A stretch of DNA of 64,000 nucleotides from an uncultured Anaeromyxobacter sp. (GTDB lineage: Bacteria; Myxococcota; Myxococcia; Myxococcales; Anaeromyxobacteraceae), in the NCBI GenBank assembly GCA_903855945.1, contig CAIOAK010000129.1, positions 49,929 through 113,928 of the forward strand, read 5' to 3'. The position numbers and the translations under genes are program-made. Every line of letters begins with the position of its first letter. Position 1 is the first letter of the stretch. This document shows positions 57,990-64,000 of this stretch, piece after piece. The notes under the pieces were generated by a model. The model was given only the letters and a program-made list of their open reading frames with translations, ran no database searches and had not been told where the DNA came from.

Positions 57990-58248
57990 GCCCCGACGGT
58001 GGGGACGGGGGCATGCACGCTCCCGGTCACAGATTCGAGAGGGGACCTCCGACACAGGCCGGTCGTACTCCGGGCACCACAGGCTGCGAAGGAGTCCCAG
58101 CTCGCCGAACTCCTTCACCATCCGCTCCCCTACGGGTCGATCGTCGAGCCGGCATCCTCGGGGACGAAGATGGTGTCCCAGCGTCGCTCCTGCGACGAAC
58201 AGTGGAGAGGTGCGGCCAGCCACCTGCGGGGCTGGCCGGCGCCGCGCG

Positions 58249-59802
58249 TCAGTCGAGTCGCTGCGTCCCGGTGAACGCGCTCGTCAGGTCGCTGGCGTTC
58301 GCGTCGCGCGTGCCGAGCGGCTGGAGGCCCCAGCGCTTCTCGATGAAGCGCAGGATCGACAGCGTCTCGTGCTGCGTGTGGTCGACGTATCCTCTCCGGG
58401 CGTAGGGAGAGATCACGATGAACGGAACGCGGCCGCCCGGCCCCCACGAGTCGATGACCGGCGGGGCCACGTGGTCCCAGCGCCCGCCGTATTCGTCGTA
58501 CGTGATGAAGATCGCCGTGCTCTTCCAGTTCGGGCTCGCCTGGATCTTGGCCACCAGGTCGGCGACGGCGTCCTGGCCGGTGAGGAGGTCTGCGTAACCC
58601 GGGTGCTCGTTGCTGGCCCCGACGAGCTTCACGAAGGAGACCGCCGGAAGCGACCCCGTCGCGAGGTCGCCGACGAGGTCCTCCACATCGGCGAGGTGCG
58701 TGCGGCCCGGAGTTCCCGGGGCGTAGCGGGCGAAATAGTTGAACGCCTGGTGGTGGTACTGAAAGGTCGGTTCGGGTTTACCCGCGACGGCGGTGCGCCA
58801 GCCGCCGCTGTACCACTTCCAGGAAAGCCCGGCGGCCGTGAGCCGGTCTCCGATCGTGGGCATGGTCTGCGGGGGCAGGAACGGCCCGCTGCGCGAGAAC
58901 GGCCAGTACGGAGGTTGCATGGTGTTCACGGCGTAGAAGCTGCCGTCGACGAGGCCGGTGGTGAGCTTCCCGTCCGGAGCCCGTCGCCCCGGGGTCTCGT
59001 CGGGGTTCAGGATGGCCGGCCAGTCGTTCCCCGTGGTCGGCACCGGGCCCGCCGTGCTGGTGGTCGCCCCGGCGAGGCCCGGCGAGATGGCGGGCGTGGG
59101 CAGCGGGTCGGCCATGGTGATGACGGGGGGCTGCCCCTTCAGCGCGCTCGCGAGGATGGGAGCGTTGGTGGGCCCGTATACGGGCGCGGCCGCGGCGACG
59201 AGGAAGATGTGGTTCAGGAAGGAGCCGCCGAACGTCGAATGGAAGGCGTTGTCACACATGGTGTATTTCCGGGCGAGCCTGCCCTCAGGGAGGTTCGTGG
59301 CGTCGTACCCGGAGAGCACCAGTCCGGGGTTGTCGCTCCAGGCGACGAACCGATCGTTCTTTCCGCCGTGGATGGCGCCGATCTGCGCGTAGAACTGGTG
59401 CACGAGGTCACCGGTCAGGGCCGAGGCAGGCAGGCCGCCGGTACCCGCCCCCAGGTCGAAGAACTTCACGGGGGCCGCCGCGGGCCAGCCAGGGAAGTTG
59501 GCGGTGTCGAGCGCGCCGCTGGCGTCGAGCGGGCTGGGAAGCGCCATCAGCGCGGAGCCCGGCCCCGCATCCTGGGGGATGAGGGTCTGGGGCACCGCGG
59601 CCCCGAAAGCGTAGCCGTTCGCCCCGGGGAACTGGCTGTACAGGGAATCGAAGGACCAGTTCTCCTGGTAGATGACGACGACGTGCTCGATGGACCGGAT
59701 GTCGAACGGCCTGTCACCGATGGTGGACGAGGCCGTCGTGGCACAGCCGAGGGAGAGGAGGGCGGTGACCACTGCGACAGGCATGGAGCCGTGGATTCTC
59801 AT
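58249..59802 (-). CDS. Phosphoesterase family lipoprotein (AcpA / phospholipase C type)
   Basis: 517 residues from ATG 59802. A lipoprotein signal ends in SLGC. Family motifs: EHVVVIYQENWSFDSLYS with the metal Glu-Asn and nucleophile Ser/Thr region, then IFITYDEYGGRWDHVAPP with the metal Asp residues and His. Acid phosphatase AcpA and bacterial phospholipases C belong here; substrates could be phospholipids or phosphomonoesters. Follows a DedA gene by 11 nt on the same strand. Likely outer-membrane or periplasmic and useful in phosphate scavenging. Confidence 0.85.
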   Translation of the reverse strand: MRIHGSMPVAVVTALLSLGCATTASSTIGDRPFDIRSIEHVVVIYQENWSFDSLYSQFPGANGYAFGAAVPQTLIPQDAGPGSALMALPSPLDASGALDTANFPGWPAAAPVKFFDLGAGTGGLPASALTGDLVHQFYAQIGAIHGGKNDRFVAWSDNPGLVLSGYDATNLPEGRLARKYTMCDNAFHSTFGGSFLNHIFLVAAAAPVYGPTNAPILASALKGQPPVITMADPLPTPAISPGLAGATTSTAGPVPTTGNDWPAILNPDETPGRRAPDGKLTTGLVDGSFYAVNTMQPPYWPFSRSGPFLPPQTMPTIGDRLTAAGLSWKWYSGGWRTAVAGKPEPTFQYHHQAFNYFARYAPGTPGRTHLADVEDLVGDLATGSLPAVSFVKLVGASNEHPGYADLLTGQDAVADLVAKIQASPNWKSTAIFITYDEYGGRWDHVAPPVIDSWGPGGRVPFIVISPYARRGYVDHTQHETLSILRFIEKRWGLQPLGTRDANASDLTSAFTGTQRLD

Positions 59803-59813
59803 GGGAGTTCCTC

Positions 59814-60446
59814 CTAGGTTCCCGCCCCGTCCGCCACATCTCGAGCCGCCGACCAACAGGACGTGACGCGACGAACGGCGGCGATGGCCACTGCGATGCC
59901 GAGGAGGCCGGCAGTGAGCCAGCCCGCCCGGGTCCAGGCCTCGGTCATCGTGACGCCGGAGCCGAGGCGCGAGCCCAGCCAGAGCAGGAGCGAGACCTGG
60001 ACGAGGGCCGTGGCCGCGTCGATCGCGAAGAACCGGCGAACGCCGAGCCCCGAGAGCCCGATGGCCAGGTAGACCGGGCCCCGGATGAAGGGGGTGAAGC
60101 GGGTGGCGACCACCACGACCGGGCCGTGTCGCTGGAGGGAGGCCGACGCCGCGGCCACCCGAGGGGACGACAGGGTCCTGCCCAGGAAGCCGCCTTGACC
60201 CAGCCGCCGCCTTGCCAGCGAGCCGAGGAAGACGGTTGCCGAGTTGGCCGGCAGGAGGCCGGCCAGGACCGCGAGAAGGGCGACAGCCGGCTCGATGCGT
60301 CCCTGGCCGACGAGCATGCCCAAGGTGACGACGAGGATCTCCTCCGGCACGGAGGGGATCACGCATCCCTGCAGGAGGAGCCAACTCGCCGCCAACGCGA
60401 GCTGCCACTGCGGCAGGCCGGCGATGCCGGCGAGGATGTCGCCCAT
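59814..60446 (-). CDS. DedA/VTT-domain membrane protein
   Basis: 210 residues, five or six hydrophobic segments. VIPSVPEEI at about 30-38 and the ATRFTPFIRGPVYLAIGLSG loop at about 117-136 (the conserved F/G-x-R-F-x-P motif) identify the DedA/VTT family, some members of which move undecaprenyl phosphate or phosphatidylethanolamine across membranes. It is upstream of the phosphoesterase gene and probably cotranscribed, so the pair may handle a lipid phosphate. Confidence 0.85.
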   Translation of the reverse strand: MGDILAGIAGLPQWQLALAASWLLLQGCVIPSVPEEILVVTLGMLVGQGRIEPAVALLAVLAGLLPANSATVFLGSLARRRLGQGGFLGRTLSSPRVAAASASLQRHGPVVVVATRFTPFIRGPVYLAIGLSGLGVRRFFAIDAATALVQVSLLLWLGSRLGSGVTMTEAWTRAGWLTAGLLGIAVAIAAVRRVTSCWSAARDVADGAGT

Positions 60447-60639
60447 GCCTCTTGTTCACACGGCTCGGGGTCGGGTTCGTGACGGGCCCGTCACGCAGAG
60501 GTGAGGACCTCGGGGGCGTCCGCGAGGCGGTCGGGATCCGAGTCGTTCACCGAATGCTTCCACGAACGTGACCACCGGTGATCACCGTCGCGATAGCCTC
60601 CGGATCGCCCGTTACGACTCCCTGACATCGTGATTGGTG

Positions 60640-60686
60640 GAAACGCCCCTTCCCCGGACGTTGGATGTCGAGGGAGGGGGCGTTTC
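60640..60686 (-). terminator. Terminator-like hairpin after the agmatinase relic
   Basis: GAAACGCCCCTTCCC (60640-60654) pairs with GGGAGGGGGCGTTTC (60672-60686), a 15-bp stem with one G-T pair, beginning 3 nt after the relic's stop codon. No strong T-run follows on either strand. Confidence 0.65.
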
Positions 60687-60689
60687 GCT

Positions 60690-60968
60690 TCACGGCGGTG
60701 CACACGCCGCCAGCCCCAGCCCCTCGAAGAGCAGGTGGGCGGCGAGGTGGGAGGTGATATCCGCGTGGTCGAGCGGCGGGCAGACCTCGACCACGTCCAT
60801 CCCGACGAGCCGGGCCCCCGGCTGGTAGGTCGTGCCGCCGTCGAACGGTATGCCCAGGAAGACGGCACGGGTGGCCGCGGGGAGTGGTTGCGCGACCGGG
60901 GCCAGGCGCAGACGGAAGAAAGGGGTCTGGCCGTGGGCGAGGAACTCAAGTGCCGACTGCTGGCTCAT
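60690..60968 (-). pseudogene. Agmatinase/arginase-family relic with the middle deleted
   Basis: A 92-residue frame from ATG 60968. Residues 1-53 are an agmatinase N-terminus ending AVFLGIPFDGGTTYQPGAR. It then jumps straight to LVGMDVVEVCPPLDHADITSHLAAHLL, the last helix region of the same family (shown as two blocks). About 200 residues with every manganese ligand are missing. The frame is intact and the original terminator hairpin is kept. It cannot hydrolyse agmatine. Confidence 0.8.
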
Positions 60969-61709
60969 ACCCTGCCCGGTGAAGTTCCATCACCCGCTCA
61001 CGGGCCTCGCACGCGACCTGGTTCGCCGAGATGCGCGACTCGGCCGCGATCGGGGTGCCGACGTGGACCCGAGCCCTGCCTCCTCCCGCCGCGAGGAGGC
61101 GCAGGTGATGGGGGATGAGCTGGGCGTCGTCCGTCCAGGCGAGCCATCGCGGCTCGCATGCGATTCCCACCGGGATGACGGGCACTCGCATGCGGCGTGC
61201 GAGCCCCGGTAGTCCCCGGTGGAAGGGAAGCACCCGGCCGCCTGCGGTGGTCGTGCCCTCCGGGAAGTTGAGCACCGACCGACCGGAGGCGAGGAGCGTT
61301 CGGCAGGCGAGCAGCACGCGAACGCCGCTCGAGACCCAGCCGCGTCGGAGGAAGAGGGTGCCGCTTCCCCGCGCCAGCGCGCCAAGCAGGGGCCCCCCGC
61401 GATCTCCGACTTGCCGATCGCGACGCTCGGCGTGAGGGTCGCCATGACGAGCGGATCGAGCCAGCTCAAGTGGTTCGCCACCACCACCGAGGGTCCGCGG
61501 GGGACGAAGCCCTTCACCTCGACCGTGACGTGATGCGAGTCGAGAAATCGCCGCGCGGCCTTTCCCAGCCAGGACACGTCGGGGTGGCCGGCGCGCCCGA
61601 AGGGAGGCGAGGGGTCAAGGGGTCGCGGGTCGGGCGATCCAGGGTTCGGCCATCGACCCGACCCGCCCGACGGTCGGGGAGCCACGGGTGCCGGGCGGAA
61701 CGAGGGCAT
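60946..61709 (-). pseudogene. 1-acyl-glycerol-3-phosphate acyltransferase (PlsC family), frameshifted
   Basis: From ATG 61709 the frame gives VVVANHLSWLDPLVMATL, the PlsC H-x4-D motif, then SVAIGKSEIAGG. Directly after, at the G6C4 run near 61393-61402, the match moves to another frame: LLGALARGSGTLFLRRG, LNFPEGTTTAGG, VIPVGIACEPRW, ending at 60946. Adding one G to the run restores a single 254-residue protein. So the gene is complete apart from a 1-nt loss at a homopolymer: a real mutation, a phase-variable site or a sequencing error. ATG overlaps the acetyltransferase stop. Confidence 0.8.
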
Positions 61710-62296
61710 CACGCCCCAGCGTCCAGGGCAGGCCTCCGGCCGGGCTGGTCGAGCGTCAGCCCCGGCTGACGCCGAACGGCACGGTCGAACCCCGCTCGGT
61801 CGATACGGGAGAGGATCCGCCTGTCCCCCGGGCCGTAGTATTCGTCCCGCATCGCGACCTCCTCGGCCCCGAGCGCGGCATGGATGGCGCGCGCGGCGTG
61901 GTTGTCCTCCTTGACGGTGAACCAGCACGAGTCGATCCGGCCTGCCGGGGCTCGGATGAGCTTCAGGACGAGTTGGAGGGCGGCTCGGGTGCCCTGCGCC
62001 TCGGGGAGCACGGCGAGTGTCGTGCAGTGGGCCTCGCGGTCTCGGACCATGCAGAGCACGTAGCCCACCGCTCGGCCGTCCTCCTCGGCGAGGAAGCAGG
62101 TGTCTCCGAAGAACTCGCAGCAGAGACGGATGTAGTACGGCCCCAGGGTCTTCTCGCCCTTCCTGCCGAAGACCTCCTCCTCGAGGTGCATGAGCGTCGC
62201 GAAATCGTCGGGACGCAGGGCCCGGATCTCGCGAGGAGACTTGGGGCGGAACACGCTCGTTCCCGGGATCGCGGAGGCGGTTTGCATGGCGGCCAT
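61709..62296 (-). CDS. GNAT family N-acetyltransferase
   Basis: 195 residues from ATG 62296 (ATG 62287 is an alternative; neither has a clear ribosome site). The GNAT core is visible: REIRALRPDDFATLMHLEEE, AVGYVLCMV, TTLAVLPEAQGTRAALQLV (CoA-binding region, with the Q/R-x-x-G/A loop as EAQGTR) and WFTVKEDNHAARAIHAALGAE. Substrate unknown. The C-terminal 30 residues are Arg/Pro-rich. It precedes the frameshifted plsC with a 1-nt overlap. Confidence 0.85.
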   Translation of the reverse strand: MAAMQTASAIPGTSVFRPKSPREIRALRPDDFATLMHLEEEVFGRKGEKTLGPYYIRLCCEFFGDTCFLAEEDGRAVGYVLCMVRDREAHCTTLAVLPEAQGTRAALQLVLKLIRAPAGRIDSCWFTVKEDNHAARAIHAALGAEEVAMRDEYYGPGDRRILSRIDRAGFDRAVRRQPGLTLDQPGRRPALDAGA

Positions 62297-62466
62297 TGTC
62301 CGCGCCGATGCGGGGTGACCGTGTGGAGAGGTTGAAACGTTCCCGCAAACCCGGACCGTGCCCGCTCGATGGCGAATGCCGGAAGAAGCAAGCGGGTGCT
62401 TCGTCACGGCACGGTTGCCGAACCGCTCCCCCGGAGGTCGCCGTCCCGGTCAATATCGGCGCCGCC

Positions 62467-62802
62467 ATGCGGGAACAGCGAGTGATGAAAATCGAAGCTT
62501 CCTCGGATCTCTACACCAGGGTCGGCCACGATCGGTTCCGCTCCCTTGCGACCCGCGCGGTGCAGACCTTCACCCGTCTCACGCCGATCGAGGCTCGCCT
62601 GGCCGCCGGCGAGTGTGCGCACCGAGCCTGGGTCTCGACCCGGGTCGGGGGGTCCTGGTCGAGCCTGGTTCTGGTGATCGACGAGTCTCCCGGGGCGACG
62701 CGCCCCGGAGCCAACCCGACGGGCACGAAGGGGCACGGATGGACGGTGGTGCTCGTTCCCCGGGGTTGCGCGCTGAAGGAGACCGACGAGGACGATCTCT
62801 AG
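62467..62802 (+). CDS. Hypothetical protein (111 residues)
   Basis: ATG 62467, with another ATG at 62485 as alternative. The protein is mixed alpha/beta: a charged N-terminus (MKIEASSDLYTRVG), a helix rich in Arg, a TRVGGSWSSLVLVIDES strand and a C-terminal WTVVLVPRG strand. Codon use is gene-like. No recognisable domain, no signal peptide. It is divergent from the acetyltransferase and convergent with the CDF transporter, 7 nt apart. Confidence 0.45.
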   Translation: MREQRVMKIEASSDLYTRVGHDRFRSLATRAVQTFTRLTPIEARLAAGECAHRAWVSTRVGGSWSSLVLVIDESPGATRPGANPTGTKGHGWTVVLVPRGCALKETDEDDL

Positions 62803-62809
62803 CGCCGGC

Positions 62810-63754
62810 TCATGGCGCTTCGGGCACGTCGTCGGTCGGATCGTCCCCGCTCGGATGGGCGTGGACCACGACGTCGGCGCCGGGCACGGCCGCCCGCACC
62901 GCGGCCTCGGCCTGGTCGGCGAGCGCGTGCGCGGCCTCCAGCGAGAGCGCCCGGTCCACCTCCAGCGTCACGTCCGCGAAGACGTCCGGGCCGGAGCGGC
63001 GCACGCGGACCTGCGACACCTCCAGCACCCCCTCCACGCGCGCGACGGCGGCGACCCGCGTCAGGAGATCCGGCGGCGCCGCGTCGAGGAGGTCGTCCAC
63101 CGACTTCTTCCCGAGCCGCAGCGAGATGATGACCGCGATGGCGGCGACCCCCAGCGCGGCTATCGCGTCGGCGCGCGCCAGCCAGGGAATCGAGAAGGCC
63201 TCCGAGGCCCGGACCGCGAGGAGTCCCACGATGACGACGGACGAGCTCCAGACGTCCGTGGAGAAGTGGAGCGCGTCCGCCTCGAGCGCCTGGCTGCGGT
63301 GCTTCTTCGCCGCCCGGGCGAGCGCGCGGGACCGGGAGATGTCGACCGCGATGGAGATGAACATGATCGCGAACGACCAGCCCGTCGCCTCCACGTGCAC
63401 GTTCCCGGCGAGGAGACGCTTCACCGCCTCGTAGGCGATCCAGACGCAGGTCGCGAGCAGGAGGCCGGTCTCGAAGAGAGCCGAGAAGTTCTCGATCTTG
63501 CCGTGGCCGTAAGGGTGGTCCTTGTCGGCGGGGCGGGAGGAGGCGCGAACGGCCCAGAGCGTCACCGCCGCCGCAAGCAGATCGAGGCCGGAGTGGGCCG
63601 CCTCCGAGAGGATGCCGATGGAGCCGGTCTGGAGCCCGACCACCACCTTCATCCCGGTCAGGAGAAAGGCAGCCGCGACGGACGAGGCTGCGACGATCCG
63701 CTTCTCCCTGTCCGCCTGGGTGGCGTCGGCCACCTCGGTCGCCTTCACCGCCAT
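62810..63754 (-). CDS. Cation diffusion facilitator family metal transporter
   Basis: 314 residues from ATG 63754; the frame is open to 63790 without conservation. Six membrane segments. Metal-site residues are in SEAAHSGLDLLAA (helix 2) and LEADALHFSTDVWSS (helix 5, H-x3-D), with the conserved HPYGHGKIENF loop between. The C-terminal cytoplasmic domain (VRRSGPDVFADVTLEVD) is normal. It exports Zn, Fe, Mn or Co with protons; the ion cannot be decided. Confidence 0.92.
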   Translation of the reverse strand: MAVKATEVADATQADREKRIVAASSVAAAFLLTGMKVVVGLQTGSIGILSEAAHSGLDLLAAAVTLWAVRASSRPADKDHPYGHGKIENFSALFETGLLLATCVWIAYEAVKRLLAGNVHVEATGWSFAIMFISIAVDISRSRALARAAKKHRSQALEADALHFSTDVWSSSVVIVGLLAVRASEAFSIPWLARADAIAALGVAAIAVIISLRLGKKSVDDLLDAAPPDLLTRVAAVARVEGVLEVSQVRVRRSGPDVFADVTLEVDRALSLEAAHALADQAEAAVRAAVPGADVVVHAHPSGDDPTDDVPEAP

Positions 63755-63822
63755 CGAGGACCTCCGGGGTCCGAGGGACCGCCACGCCACGACCTAGCAC
63801 GTTCCGGGCTCCCCGCGGGGGT

Positions 63823-63849
63823 GTTTGCAAACCGTCACCCCGTCGACAC
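63823..63849 (+). promoter_or_regulatory. Palindrome plus Pho-box-like element before the last gene
   Basis: GTTTGCAAAC (63823-63832) is a perfect 10-bp palindrome. It runs into CCGTCAC-CCCG-TCGACAC (63832-63849), with 7-4-7 Pho-box spacing but a weak second half. TAGTCT at 63863-63868 may be the -10. Confidence 0.35.
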
Positions 63850-63878
63850 CCGGAACCTGGGCTAGTCTCCCTCCGCCC

Positions 63879-64000
63879 ATGGCGCCTCGCACCCTGCCCG
63901 TCTTCGGGAGCTCGACTTCCTGGCTCGAAGGGCCGGCCCGCCGGACGTGGGTGGACGTGGTGTTGCTCGCTGCCCTGGGAGGACTCCTCTACGGCCTCAC
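63879..64000 (+). CDS. Membrane protein, 3'-truncated by the window edge
   Basis: ATG 63879 and 40 codons without a stop. After about 24 polar residues a membrane segment starts (WVDVVLLAALGGLLYGL). TAGTCT 10 nt before the ATG suggests a very short leader. Too little is present to name the family. Confidence 0.45.
   Translation, partial: MAPRTLPVFGSSTSWLEGPARRTWVDVVLLAALGGLLYGL

Noticed and set aside
57990..58248. Minus-strand frame with a short protein-like run before the AcpA-type gene
   Set aside because: 259-nt gap between convergent genes; translations in different frames gave short plausible strings, but none could be tied to a family.

Overview
The window is very GC-rich DNA (about 70% by eye), densely coded, with many GTG and some TTG starts and 4-nt stop/start overlaps. 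Several features fit a Myxococcota-type deltaproteobacterium, possibly close to Anaeromyxobacter: a c-type cytochrome with both CxxCH and CxxxxCH haem sites, an HNH family typical of that group, an MshEN protein and POT transporters. The taxonomy is inference from gene families; no rRNA or marker gene is present.

Layout. 0-10 kb: a trans-sulfuration PLP enzyme, a LolB-like lipoprotein, an ExbB/ExbD pair followed by a c-di-GMP-type MshEN protein, a sirtuin with an ApaG remnant at its start, a membrane-anchored phosphoesterase, a DUF423 protein, a rhodanese and two tandem POT transporters. 10-12 kb: a 543-nt stretch with no gene, then a decayed HNH gene carrying repeats that resemble an insertion-sequence end. 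11.4-24.3 kb: two hotdog-fold proteins, a ComB-type phosphatase and a large acyl-CoA catabolic block (APH-like kinase, three acyl-CoA dehydrogenases, SDR, FadJ-type fusion, two thiolases, enoyl-CoA hydratase), ending in a HipA relic. 24.3-32.9 kb: a Liv-type ABC importer operon with an embedded acyl-CoA ligase, then FadH; import, activation and beta-oxidation of a carboxylic acid form one unit.

32.9-35.6 kb: two convergent genes each have one in-frame TGA at a cysteine-motif position, followed by a hairpin of the bacterial SECIS type. One is a secreted thioredoxin-like protein with a U-x-x-C motif and a long helical tail; the other is an outer-membrane-like protein with a C-G-U-G motif just after its signal peptide. 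I read both as selenoproteins. An ORF caller splits the first and removes the signal peptide from the second.

36.8-60.5 kb is a phosphate island: PhoB (interrupted by an in-frame amber codon), a PhoR without membrane segments, two Pho boxes, PstSCAB-PhoU, a GT21-type glycosyltransferase, two metallophosphoesterases and a radical SAM protein. It continues with a haem/YceI operon, then a second Pst-type operon (a shortened PstS, PstC, PstA, PstB) translationally coupled to two tandem PhnA-like phosphonoacetate hydrolases, and a DedA plus AcpA-type phosphoesterase pair. 60.6-64 kb holds an agmatinase relic, a frameshifted PlsC, an acetyltransferase, a CDF transporter and the start of a membrane protein.

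Two patterns cross the window. Several genes (ApaG, HNH, HipA, SpeB, DUF4833, possibly PstS2) keep recognisable ends but have lost internal or terminal parts. A 15-bp palindrome close to TTCACTCNGAGTGAA recurs at nine places, mostly inside genes and at the cost of rare AT-rich codons, often 4-8 kb apart; I do not know its function.
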